From Verrucomicrobiales bacterium (lineage in GTDB: Bacteria > Verrucomicrobiota > Verrucomicrobiia > Verrucomicrobiales > DEV007), in the NCBI GenBank assembly GCA_016795385.1, contig JAEUHI010000085.1, positions 1-64,000 on the forward strand: a stretch of 64,000 nucleotides of DNA, given 5' to 3'. Made by a program: the position numbers and the translations under genes. How positions within the stretch are numbered: the first letter of the stretch is position 1; each line of letters opens with the position of its first letter. Under the pieces are notes generated by a model. That model was given only the letters and a program-made list of their open reading frames with translations. It was not told the DNA's origin and did not search any database. Shown in pieces: positions 1 through 7,617 of this stretch.

Positions 1-1
1 T

Positions 2-814
2 CCCTTGCTGCTGTCCTCGCTCCACGCCGGGACGATTCCCGGCATCGAATTCGCCAAGGTGGACGGCCTTTCCCTGAAACTCGATCTCCATCGTCCCGAT
101 GCGGAAAAGCCGCCGCTCGTCGTCTACGTGCATGGCGGCGCATGGCGGGCGGGTTCGCGCGACGACGTGCCGGTGCTCGGCTTGCTCGACCACGGCTTCG
201 CCATCGCCAGCGTGGACTACCGCCTGAGCACCCAGGCGCGCTTTCCCGCCCAGATCCACGACATCAAGGCGGCGATCCGTTTTCTCCGCGCCAAAGCGGA
301 GGAATTGATAATCGACACAACCCGCATCGCCATCATCGGTTCCTCGGCGGGCGGTCATCTCGCCGCCCTCACCGGGGTCACGAACGACCACGCGGAACTC
401 GAGGGCCATGTCGGCGATCACCTCGACCAGAGCAGCCGCATCGATGCCATCGTCAGCTTTTACGGAGCCTCGAACCTGCAAAGCATCCTCGGCCAAAGCA
501 CCGAATTCGGTCTCGGCGTGCGCATTCCTGCCTTGAAGCTGTTGCTCGGCGATGTGCCTGACAAACAACCCATCCTCTCAAAGCTCGCCAGTCCCGTCGC
601 CCATCTCGACGCCGAGGACCCGCCCCTGCTGCTGATCCACGGCGACGCCGACCCGCAAATGCCGCCCGTGCAATCGGAGGAATTCCGCGAGGCCTGCGAG
701 AAGGCGGGTGTACCCGTCGAACTCGTCACTCTCCCCGGCGCCAAGCACGGCGGTGCCGAATTTTACGATAAAGCGCGTCTCCAAGCAGTCGCGGACTTCC
801 TGCAAAGAAAGTAG
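2..814 (+). CDS. alpha/beta-hydrolase esterase (5' end cut by window)
   Basis: This is a serine hydrolase of the Abhydrolase_3/BD-FAE type, which usually removes acyl or feruloyl groups from plant or algal glycans. The oxyanion motif HGGAW is near residue 45, the nucleophile elbow GSSAGG near residue 115, the acid in HGDADPQMP near residue 213 and the histidine in AKHGG near residue 248, so the full triad is present. The frame stays open to the left edge and begins with hydrophobic residues (LLLSSLHAG), so the true start and probably a signal peptide lie outside the window. The TAG stop lies inside the first arm of the inverted-repeat element at 808-870. The gene precedes the sugar-acid kinase/PdxA pair and may belong to the same catabolic unit. 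The substrate is not predictable. Confidence 0.85.
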   Translation, partial: PLLLSSLHAGTIPGIEFAKVDGLSLKLDLHRPDAEKPPLVVYVHGGAWRAGSRDDVPVLGLLDHGFAIASVDYRLSTQARFPAQIHDIKAAIRFLRAKAEELIIDTTRIAIIGSSAGGHLAALTGVTNDHAELEGHVGDHLDQSSRIDAIVSFYGASNLQSILGQSTEFGLGVRIPALKLLLGDVPDKQPILSKLASPVAHLDAEDPPLLLIHGDADPQMPPVQSEEFREACEKAGVPVELVTLPGAKHGGAEFYDKARLQAVADFLQRK

Positions 815-870
815 CTTGGGCTTCAGCCCAATTCACCTTGCCGGGCTTGGGCTAAAGCCCAAACGACTTT
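808..870. repeat. 63-bp inverted-repeat element, copy 1
   Basis: The left arm (808-831) begins AAAGTAGCTTGGGCTT. The right arm (847-870) is its near-complement, ending CCCAAACGACTTT. The core is a GGGCTT(T/C)AGCCC palindrome in each arm. Its 63 bp length is identical to the copy at 1451-1513 and near that of the one at 5079-5142. The TAG stop of the upstream esterase is the TAG of the AAAGTAG terminus, and the next start codon is only 9 bp beyond the right arm. This is a REP/MITE-like mobile-sequence remnant; no transposase is in the window. Confidence 0.85.
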
Positions 871-879
871 CCCACCATC

Positions 880-1920
880 ATGATCGCCATCCTCGCCGAC
901 GACCTTTCCGGCGCCGCCGAATTGGCCGGCATCGCGGCGTCGCGCGGATTCACCGCGGAGGTGCAGACGGTCTTCGATCCCACCTCGACCGCCGACGTCA
1001 TCGCCGTCGATACCGACACGCGCTTGAAAAACGAAGCCGAAGCCGCGCGGATCGTCGGCGAGGTGACCCGGCACATCCTCACAGCAAATCCCGCGTGGCT
1101 TTATAAGAAAACCGACTCCGTCCTGCGCGGCCACGTCCGCGCCGAGATCGAAGCCATCCTCGACGCCGCCGGTCTCGACGATTGCGTTTTCATTCCCGCC
1201 AATCCTTCGAAGGATCGTCTCATCCAAAACGGTCGCTACGAAATCGGCGGCGTGCCGCTCGACGAAACCGTCTTCGCCCGCGATCCGGATTACCCGAGGA
1301 CTTCGTCCCTCGTCCGCGACTTGCTGGGCTCCTGCGACCGCATCCGCACGCCCGACGCGGTCGATCTCAACGATCTGATGATCGACCTGCCGCCAACCAC
1401 CCTCACCGCCGGGGCCGCGGACTTCTTCTCGGCACAGCTCGCTCGGAAAGAAAGTAGTTTGGGCTTTAGCCCAAGCCCTCCTTCCGCCCTTGGGCTAAAG
1501 CCCAAGCCACTTTCCACCCTCCTCCTCAGCGGAAGCCTCGCCGCCTGGGACCTCGACCGGGCCTCGCAAATGGAGCAGCGCGGTTTCCTCGTGAAAACCA
1601 TCTCCGATGACCTATCGCCGTCGCTCTGGCAAACCACCTCGAAACTGATGCTCGCCATCGCCCGTCCGGAAACCGGCGACCCGGCCACCCTGACCAAAAC
1701 GCTCATCGACAAAGCCCTTCCCCTGCTTTCCGGCCGCAACGATCTCCGCATCGGTCTCGAAGGCGGAGCCACCGCCATCGCCCTCATCCGGCGCCTCGGC
1801 TGGACCCGTTTTGAAGTGATCCCCGAAGGCCACACCGGCGTCGGCACCTTGCGCCCGCCCGGGGGTCCTGTAATCTGTGTCAAACCCGGCAGCTACCCTT
1901 GGCCCGAGACGAGCCTTTGA
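880..1920 (+). CDS. four-carbon acid sugar kinase (DUF1537 family), with in-frame repeat insertion
   Basis: ATP-dependent kinase for four-carbon sugar acids (D-threonate/D-erythronate type, as for DtnK/OtnK). The N-terminal substrate domain shows ADDLSGA at residues 6-12 and KKTDSVLRG near residue 80. The C-terminal nucleotide domain shows EGGATA and a final VKPGS. The next gene is a PdxA-family dehydrogenase, the usual partner that oxidises and decarboxylates the 4-phosphate. Residues about 191-212 are encoded by a 63-bp inverted repeat whose length is a multiple of three, so the frame is kept. The insert falls between the two domains, where a linker is expected. At 346 residues it is shorter than the roughly 400-430 usual for the family, even with the insert. 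No Shine-Dalgarno sequence is visible before ATG 880. The exact substrate is inferred. Confidence 0.85.
   Translation: MIAILADDLSGAAELAGIAASRGFTAEVQTVFDPTSTADVIAVDTDTRLKNEAEAARIVGEVTRHILTANPAWLYKKTDSVLRGHVRAEIEAILDAAGLDDCVFIPANPSKDRLIQNGRYEIGGVPLDETVFARDPDYPRTSSLVRDLLGSCDRIRTPDAVDLNDLMIDLPPTTLTAGAADFFSAQLARKESSLGFSPSPPSALGLKPKPLSTLLLSGSLAAWDLDRASQMEQRGFLVKTISDDLSPSLWQTTSKLMLAIARPETGDPATLTKTLIDKALPLLSGRNDLRIGLEGGATAIALIRRLGWTRFEVIPEGHTGVGTLRPPGGPVICVKPGSYPWPETSL
1451..1513. repeat. 63-bp inverted-repeat element, copy 2 (inside a coding sequence)
   Basis: The left arm (1451-1475) starts AAAGTAGTTTGGGCTTT. The right arm (1489-1513) ends AAGCCCAAGCCACTTT. The arms pair at 22 of 25 positions. The element is exactly 21 codons long and is read through without a stop, adding roughly SSLGFSPSPPSALGLKPKPL to the kinase. 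Same family as 808-870 and 5079-5142. Confidence 0.9.
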
Positions 1921-1932
1921 AATTCCGCGACC

Positions 1933-2886
1933 ATGCCCACCGAAAAACCCCTCATTGCCGTCACCATGGGAGACCCCGCCGGAGTCGGACCCGAGGTCTG
2001 CCTGCAACTCCTCGCCAATCCGGAGGTCCGCGGGTTTGCCAATCCCGTCATCTACGGTGACCTCACGATCCTGCGGCGCTGCGCGGAGAAGACAGGCCTG
2101 CCCTCGCCCGAACCCTCTTCGGTCCGCAACTTGACCCTCTTGGATGACACCGGCTTCGAGCCCGGCGTGGTCAGCGCGAAGACCGGCGCGGCGGGCTACG
2201 GCTACGTGCTCGCCAGCATCGAGGCCGCCATGGCCGGAGAAGTTGCCGCCGTCGCGACCGCTCCGCTTAACAAGGAAGCCCTCCGGGCCGCGAACGTCCC
2301 CTACCCCGGCCACACCGAAATCTTCGCCGACAAGACCGGTGCCACCCGCGCCTGCATGTTTCAATACAGCGATGAGGTGCGGGCGAGCTTTGTCACGGTG
2401 CATTGCGGCTATCACGAGGTGCCCGCCCTGATGACGATCGAACGCATCCTCGATGTGATCGAACTCACCGCCGAGGCGATGCGCCGCATCCGTGGGGAAG
2501 AGCCCGTGATTGGTGTGTTAGGGCTCAATCCCCACGCCGGCGAACACGGGCTCTTCGGCAATCGCGAGGAGGAAACCCTCATCGAACCCGCGATGGAACT
2601 CGCCCGCCAACGCGGCATCATCGTGGAGGGTCCCATCCCTCCCGACACCGCCTTTCTCCCCGAACGCCGCCGCCGCACCGGAGCCTTCGTCTGCATGTAT
2701 CACGACCAAGGCCACATCCCACTGAAAGCCCTCGCCTTCGACACAGCGGTGAACACGACCCTGGGCCTGCCCATCATCCGCACCAGCGTCGACCATGGCA
2801 CCGCCTGCGACATCGCCTGGCAGGGCAAAGCCAAGGGCAGCAGTCTCGTTGAGGCCGTGCGCCTTGCGGCTCAACTTGCCAAGTAA
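1933..2886 (+). CDS. pdxA: 4-hydroxythreonine-4-phosphate dehydrogenase family protein (PdxA2-like)
   Basis: NAD-dependent, metal-requiring oxidative decarboxylase of the PdxA family. Visible family motifs are GDPAGVGPE near residue 13, TAPLNKEAL, PGHTE, VHCGYHEVP, LNPHAGEHGLFG, YHDQGHIPLK and TSVDHGTA. The histidines of GHTE, NPHAG and YHDQGH are the expected metal ligands. At 317 residues it is normal length. It starts 12 bp after a DUF1537 kinase, an arrangement known for the PdxA2 subgroup. There the kinase makes D-threonate or D-erythronate 4-phosphate and this enzyme converts it to dihydroxyacetone phosphate. A catabolic role is therefore likelier than vitamin B6 synthesis. A housekeeping PdxA role cannot be excluded because no other pdx gene is in view. 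Confidence 0.93.
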   Translation: MPTEKPLIAVTMGDPAGVGPEVCLQLLANPEVRGFANPVIYGDLTILRRCAEKTGLPSPEPSSVRNLTLLDDTGFEPGVVSAKTGAAGYGYVLASIEAAMAGEVAAVATAPLNKEALRAANVPYPGHTEIFADKTGATRACMFQYSDEVRASFVTVHCGYHEVPALMTIERILDVIELTAEAMRRIRGEEPVIGVLGLNPHAGEHGLFGNREEETLIEPAMELARQRGIIVEGPIPPDTAFLPERRRRTGAFVCMYHDQGHIPLKALAFDTAVNTTLGLPIIRTSVDHGTACDIAWQGKAKGSSLVEAVRLAAQLAK

Positions 2887-2907
2887 ACACTCCGCGCTTT
2901 GATTCCC

Positions 2908-4173
2908 ATGATGAGCCGAATCCTCCTTTTCCTCACCTTTGCCTCCTTCCTCATGCCCGCCTCCGCCGAGACCCCGTCCGAACGCGTCGCCGCGGTCAAG
3001 AAAATGCCGGGCCTCGTCGCGTTTTGGGACTTTGTCAGGCGGGAGGAGGGCGGCGAAAAACGTTTCCTCGCCCACGTTCCCGAAGGCGCCGCCAACGATT
3101 ACGCCCTCGACGCCGCGAATTACATCAAGGACTACTGGGGCGCCGGACCCGCAGCCACCTACGCCGACTTTCCCCTGATGGGACGAGGTCCCTTCGGCGA
3201 AGCGATCCGCATCCGGGCCGAGGAAAATCCCGACTTCCGTCCCTTCCTCTACGTGCCGCGCTCGCGCCTCCACGACACGCCACTTGACATCAAGGGCGCA
3301 GGCAAATCGGTGACCGTCGTCGTTTGGGCGATCCGCGAGAGCGGCAACCACGCCCTCGCCGGCATCTGGCACGAGGGCACGGACTTGAAGCAGAAGGAGA
3401 CAAGCTCCATCCAGAAGGTCGAGCGCGGGCAACGGCAATACGCCCTCTTCGCCGGGCTCAACAAGGAAGGCTCGGCCTGCGGTCACGTTTCGGAGAATGG
3501 CGCGAGTTCGTTTCTGAACCGCTACGCCCTGCACAAATCCAACTCGGTCGGCACCTCGCCGAAGGTGCCGTGGGACGCTCCCGCCGACGTGCTCGACGCC
3601 TCGTGGCAATGTTTCGCGATGACCTTCAATCACGAGACCGACCAACTCACCGGCTGGCTCAACGGCGAGGCGGGCGAGCGCTGGCTCGAGAATCCGAAGG
3701 ACGACCGGCTTATCTCCTCCGCCTACAACGCGTGGAAGCAGGGCCATCTCCATCGCGAACCCGGCGTGCAGGAAGGCGAGGATCCGGCCTTTCCGAAAGA
3801 TCAATTCTACAACCCGCCCGAGGAGGAACCCCTCGCCGTCGAGACGATTTCGGAGAGCGATGAGGAACTCGTCGAGATCCGCGAGTATCCCTACACGAAA
3901 GTGAAGGTGGTCACGCGCGGCGACCAGCAAACCCGCGACCTCGTCGCCCTGAAACTGAATCCCTGGTGGTATCCCCACGATCTCTACACCCCCGCCGACG
4001 ACGGCAGCGGCGGCCCTTTCACGATCGGACGCGTCATCCACAGTTCCCGCAGCGTCGGCTTCACCGGCTGGATCGGTGGAGTTGCCGTGTTTGATCGGGC
4101 GCTGACGGCGGAGGAGCTGAAGGCGATGACGGAGGTGGGGAGGAAGCCGGTGAGCCTGACAAAACTGCCGTGA
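2908..4173 (+). CDS. secreted LamG-like (concanavalin-fold) domain protein
   Basis: An exported protein of about 421 residues with a Sec signal peptide (MMSRILLFLTFASFLMPASA). I chose the ATG at 2908 or 2911 rather than an upstream TTG. The mature protein starts with LVAFWDF and ends with GWIGGVAVFDRALTAEEL; both are hallmarks of the LamG/concanavalin A-like domains that are abundant in Planctomycetota and Verrucomicrobiota. The middle is rich in acidic and aromatic residues. It follows the sugar-acid genes by 21 bp and may be cotranscribed. It is probably a carbohydrate-binding surface or periplasmic protein; no catalytic residues are recognisable. It converges with the fic gene, with only 4 bp between the ends. 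Confidence 0.8.
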   Translation: MMSRILLFLTFASFLMPASAETPSERVAAVKKMPGLVAFWDFVRREEGGEKRFLAHVPEGAANDYALDAANYIKDYWGAGPAATYADFPLMGRGPFGEAIRIRAEENPDFRPFLYVPRSRLHDTPLDIKGAGKSVTVVVWAIRESGNHALAGIWHEGTDLKQKETSSIQKVERGQRQYALFAGLNKEGSACGHVSENGASSFLNRYALHKSNSVGTSPKVPWDAPADVLDASWQCFAMTFNHETDQLTGWLNGEAGERWLENPKDDRLISSAYNAWKQGHLHREPGVQEGEDPAFPKDQFYNPPEEEPLAVETISESDEELVEIREYPYTKVKVVTRGDQQTRDLVALKLNPWWYPHDLYTPADDGSGGPFTIGRVIHSSRSVGFTGWIGGVAVFDRALTAEELKAMTEVGRKPVSLTKLP

Positions 4174-4177
4174 GGTG

Positions 4178-4993
4178 TCACCTTTCGCGTCGCCGCGCTT
4201 CCTGACATCGGCGCGTTTCCGCGATCAATTCTTCCACCTCTCGCGTGACCTCGCGACAGAAGGCGGTGAAAGCCTCGTATTCCGCCGAGTCGCCCACGAG
4301 CGGTTCACCCGGTTTTGGACGGCCCGACGCAATCTGCCAGCGGGCGAGAAGTTCGATGTATTCGGCGCGTCGTTCGAGTGGGATCAACACGGGCGGGAGT
4401 CCGGCCCGGAGCGCGGGGAGATTGGCGACGAGTCGGGCCATGCGACCGTTGCCGTCGGCGAAGGGGTGGATGCGCACGAAGCCCGCGTGGAGCCAGGCAA
4501 AAGCGGCGACGCCGTCGAAGTTGCCGGGATCGGCGGTGAGGAATTCATTGAGCCGCTCCAGCCAATCGCCCATCAGCGCGGGAACGTCGCGGGGCAGCGC
4601 GTAGGTATCATTCGTGCCTACCTTTCCATCGAGGACGATGGCGGCGGAGTTCGGCTCGACCTTCCACGCGCCGATCGGCTGGTAGATATCGACCACCACC
4701 TCCGTCTGCACCGCCCGATGCAGGTTGAAGAGATCGTCCGCGACCACGGGACGCCCGCCTTGGCAAAGCGCGTAAATCAGATCGATGGCGCGGCTGTGAC
4801 CAACAACCTCGAGATGGTGCGAGAGGGGTTTTCCCGAAATGGTCAACCCTTGGGAAAGGACGGCATGAGTCTCGCCCAGCGTGAGCGTGTTCCCCTCGAG
4901 TCCGGTGGAGCCGTGCGTCCAGAGAACGCGGAGCTTCTCGAGGAAAGTCTCCTTCAGATCCGGATCGAATTCATTGAGGAAGGCGAGAAACAT
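4178..4993 (-). CDS. Fic-domain protein AMPylase (class II)
   Basis: Fic enzymes transfer AMP from ATP to hydroxyl side chains of target proteins. The canonical HPFADGNGR motif, with catalytic His, the metal-binding Asp and the phosphate-binding GNGR, is intact near residue 193. Before the Fic core, an STGLEGN segment at residues 29-35 matches the [S/T]xxxE[G/N] inhibitory motif of class II Fic proteins, so activity is probably autoinhibited. The start is taken at ATG 4993. An in-frame TTG at 5080, inside the neighbouring inverted repeat, would add 29 low-quality residues and is unlikely. No antitoxin gene is adjacent, consistent with self-inhibition. The target is unknown. Confidence 0.9.
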   Translation of the reverse strand: MFLAFLNEFDPDLKETFLEKLRVLWTHGSTGLEGNTLTLGETHAVLSQGLTISGKPLSHHLEVVGHSRAIDLIYALCQGGRPVVADDLFNLHRAVQTEVVVDIYQPIGAWKVEPNSAAIVLDGKVGTNDTYALPRDVPALMGDWLERLNEFLTADPGNFDGVAAFAWLHAGFVRIHPFADGNGRMARLVANLPALRAGLPPVLIPLERRAEYIELLARWQIASGRPKPGEPLVGDSAEYEAFTAFCREVTREVEELIAETRRCQEARRRER

Positions 4994-5078
4994 GGGGGCT
5001 CGCGCAAGCGCACGCGTGCGGAAACTTCGGTCGGACCGTCGTCGGAAGCAAGAGCCGTAAAAGGACCGTTTTCCGATC

Positions 5079-5142
5079 AAAAGTAGTCCGGGGCTTCAGC
5101 CCGCGGGAACGTCGCACCAGGCTGAAGCCCCGGACTACTTTT
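5079..5142. repeat. 64-bp perfect inverted-repeat element, copy 3
   Basis: The arms 5079-5101 and 5120-5142 are perfect reverse complements over 23 bp (starting AAAAGTAGTCCGGGGCTT) around an 18-bp spacer. The terminus AAAGTAGT and the GGCTTCAGCC core tie it to the copies at 808-870 and 1451-1513, although the core is CCGGGG rather than TTGGG. It abuts the 5' side of fic and could act as a bidirectional hairpin between fic and the small membrane-protein gene. Confidence 0.88.
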
Positions 5143-5332
5143 CAGCCACGAAAACGGTCAACATCGCCTCGTCGATCTCTCTCAATCGGTGAAGTTCGAT
5201 GCGCAAATGAGCTCGGAGCGATCTTTCCAATGTAACGCCCGTATCTGAATTAATATAAAAACCATAAAAATGATTGACCTTGCCGTTAAGGTTTGTATCT
5301 TCTGTGACATTGATTCATTCACCTCGCTCACG

Positions 5333-5746
5333 ATGCACACGGACTCACCTTTGGATCTCGATCGGAAGAAGCTTGAGAAGGTTCAATCTAGTTATTCGGC
5401 ACTCCAAATCGTGACCATCATCTCGGTCTCCTTGAGCATCGTCGTGATCGCAGCGCTTACCTATTTCCTTGTTTTTTCGAAAGAAGGAATTGGATTCCTC
5501 CTTTTTGTTTTGGCGTGGAATTTGCCTACTGCAATCATGGTGCTCACCCGGCCAGCCCTTGGCTACTACGCATCCTTGATTTATTGCATCCCGGCGATTC
5601 CCAGCATCTTGGGATTGATTATTTTTGTTATGTTGTTCCGGACCAAACCATTCTTTGGTAAGAATCGTGTCACAATCAGAGAGGTGAAATCGGCTCTGGA
5701 AAGGGCTGCATCCCCGCTTCACTGCGCGCAGGCCGTCGGCTTCTAA
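5333..5746 (+). CDS. small membrane protein of unknown function
   Basis: I do not recognise this protein. It is about 137 residues from ATG 5333; an alternative ATG at 5270 adds 21 residues. After a charged N-terminus (DLDRKKLEKVQ) there are three hydrophobic stretches, around QIVTIISVSLSIVVIAALTYFLV, GFLLFVLAWNLPTAIMVL and IYCIPAIPSILGLIIFVMLF, so it should be an inner-membrane protein. The tail is basic. The base composition is clearly more AT-rich than the surroundings, and an AT-rich stretch with TAATAT (5251-5256) lies just upstream, a possible -10 box. The composition suggests recent acquisition. Flanked by the repeat element and the FAD oxidoreductase gene. Confidence 0.6.
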   Translation: MHTDSPLDLDRKKLEKVQSSYSALQIVTIISVSLSIVVIAALTYFLVFSKEGIGFLLFVLAWNLPTAIMVLTRPALGYYASLIYCIPAIPSILGLIIFVMLFRTKPFFGKNRVTIREVKSALERAASPLHCAQAVGF

Positions 5747-5981
5747 ATTTCCATTTTATCCCTTCGGCCCTCTTCTCTCCGAAGGTCGTGGGGAGTCGGA
5801 AAGTGGGCGGCGTTTACCCTCCATCAAAATTTCGCCATAGGAGGCGGCGAACTCCTCCGCGTGGTCTTGACAGACGCTTATCTCGCCGCGTTCGCGTTCC
5901 CGCAGGCGGGGTGCTGGCAATACTGGACCACGATTTCCCTTGGACGGCCGCGTCATCCGGTCCACGTTTCCGCGTCTCCCG

Positions 5982-7607
5982 ATGCGCCCGCGTTTCACCC
6001 TCCTTCTCTGCCTCATCCCCTTCCTCGCGTCAGCCGAGACGCGTCACGAAACCGACCTCTGCGTCTACGGCGGCACCAGTGCGGGAGTGGTCGCGGCGGT
6101 GCAGGCGGCGAAGAAGGGGAAACGGGTGATTCTCGCCGAGCCCGGCCAACACCTCGGCGGGATGAGCATCGAGGGCCTCGGGGGCACGGACATCGACAAT
6201 CACAAGGAGTTCCGCAACAGCCCCGCCGTGGGAGGACTCGCTCTCGAATTCTATCAGCGGGTCGCGGATCGTTATGGACGCCTCGAAGCCTTCGAGGCGA
6301 TGCAGCGCGAAGGACGCAAAGAGCCCGGACTCTGGCGTTTCGAACCACACGTGGCCGAGGCCGTCTTCGAGGCATGGGTGAAGGAGGCCGGAGTCACCGT
6401 ACTGCGTGAACATCGTCTCCGAGAAAAGGATGGCGTCACCAAGGAAGGCCGTATGATCACCGGAGTGAACTTCGAAAACGGCGTTTCCGTGACCGCGAAG
6501 GTCTTCCTCGACGCCACCTACGAGGGCGATCTCCTCGCCTTCGCGGGATGCTCCTTTGCCGTCGGACGCGAGGGCAACGCGGCCTATGGCGAAACCAAGA
6601 ACGGCATCCGCACCGACACGACCCATGGCCAGTTTGAGAAGGCGGTCGATCCCTACGTCATTCCCGGCGATCCGAAGAGCGGTACGATCGTCGGAGTCGA
6701 AAACGCCGCGCCCGGCGAACATGGCGCGCCCAGCGACGGGATCCAGGGCTACGCCTTCCGTCTTTGCCTGACGAAAAATCCCGCGAACCGGATTCCCATG
6801 GGCAAACCCGCCGGTTACGACCCCGCGCACTACGAACTTCAACGCCGTTTCCTCGCGGCCGGAGGAGTGATCACTCCGCCAAGCGCCTCCCTGCCGAACG
6901 GCAAAACCGATCCCGGTTCGTGGCACCATCTTGCGGGAAACTTCACTGGTTGGAACCACCGCTACCCGGTCGCGTCCTACGCCGAACGCGAGGAGATGTT
7001 ACGCAGGAGCCGGGACTACATCCAGGGCGTCTATTGGTTCATGGCCAAGGATCCCGACGTGCCGGAAGCGCAGCGCACGGCTTGGAAGGATTGGGGACTT
7101 TGTCAGGATGAGTTCACCGACAACGGCGGCTGGCCGCGGGTCTTTTATGTGCGGAATGGCAGGCGGCTGGTCGGCGACTTCGTCCTCACGGAAGCCCACG
7201 TGCGCAAGGCCGATCCCGAGCCGGTCGAGGATTCCGTCGGGATGATCTGGTGGCCGCCGGACCTGCACCACGCCCGCCGCATCGTGAAGGATGGCCGCGT
7301 CTGGAACGAAGGGGCCGTTTTCCAGGAAGCGAAGGAACCCGACTGGATTCCCTGCGGCATCCCCTATCGCTGCCTCCTCCCGAAACGGTCCGAGGTGACG
7401 AATCTCCTTTCCCCCACCTGCCCGTCGTCGAGTTATGTCGCCTACGGGGCCTACCGCATCGAGTTCACCTTCATGGTCGCCGCCCAATCCGCGGCCACGG
7501 CGGCGGTGATGGCGATCGACAGCGGACTGCCGCTCGGAGAGATTTCCTATGCGGCCCTGAGAGATCGTTTGCTGGCCGACGGCCAGGTGCTTTCTGTTCC
7601 CGAATAA
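5982..7607 (+). CDS. secreted FAD-dependent oxidoreductase
   Basis: A flavoprotein of the FAD_oxidored (PF12831-like) group, 541 residues from ATG 5982. A Sec signal peptide (MRPRFTLLLCLIPFLASA) precedes the dinucleotide-binding motif VYGGTSAGVVAAVQAAKKG, the E of LAEP that binds ribose, and GGMSIEGLGGTD. A DATYEGDLLAFAG segment near residue 188 is typical of the family. A near-identical domain design is found in the Tat-exported protein at 18363-19625. It is followed after 10 bp by the beta-helix gene and then by a start-overlapping Tat protein, which implies one transcript. The substrate is unknown; an extracytoplasmic role in sugar-polymer processing is an inference from the context. Confidence 0.85.
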   Translation: MRPRFTLLLCLIPFLASAETRHETDLCVYGGTSAGVVAAVQAAKKGKRVILAEPGQHLGGMSIEGLGGTDIDNHKEFRNSPAVGGLALEFYQRVADRYGRLEAFEAMQREGRKEPGLWRFEPHVAEAVFEAWVKEAGVTVLREHRLREKDGVTKEGRMITGVNFENGVSVTAKVFLDATYEGDLLAFAGCSFAVGREGNAAYGETKNGIRTDTTHGQFEKAVDPYVIPGDPKSGTIVGVENAAPGEHGAPSDGIQGYAFRLCLTKNPANRIPMGKPAGYDPAHYELQRRFLAAGGVITPPSASLPNGKTDPGSWHHLAGNFTGWNHRYPVASYAEREEMLRRSRDYIQGVYWFMAKDPDVPEAQRTAWKDWGLCQDEFTDNGGWPRVFYVRNGRRLVGDFVLTEAHVRKADPEPVEDSVGMIWWPPDLHHARRIVKDGRVWNEGAVFQEAKEPDWIPCGIPYRCLLPKRSEVTNLLSPTCPSSSYVAYGAYRIEFTFMVAAQSAATAAVMAIDSGLPLGEISYAALRDRLLADGQVLSVPE

Positions 7608-7617
7608 CCCCTTTTCC

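Noticed and set aside
2518..4041. 507-codon minus-strand open frame across pdxA and the LamG gene
   Set aside because: Antisense shadow of GC-rich plus-strand genes with clear family motifs; it has no recognisable domain.
5761..5785. Hairpin CCTTCGG...CCGAAGG after the small membrane-protein gene
   Set aside because: No U tract on either strand; too weak to call as a terminator.
5867..5872. Perfect TTGACA upstream of the FAD oxidoreductase gene
   Set aside because: No acceptable -10 box 16-18 bp downstream; not called as a promoter.
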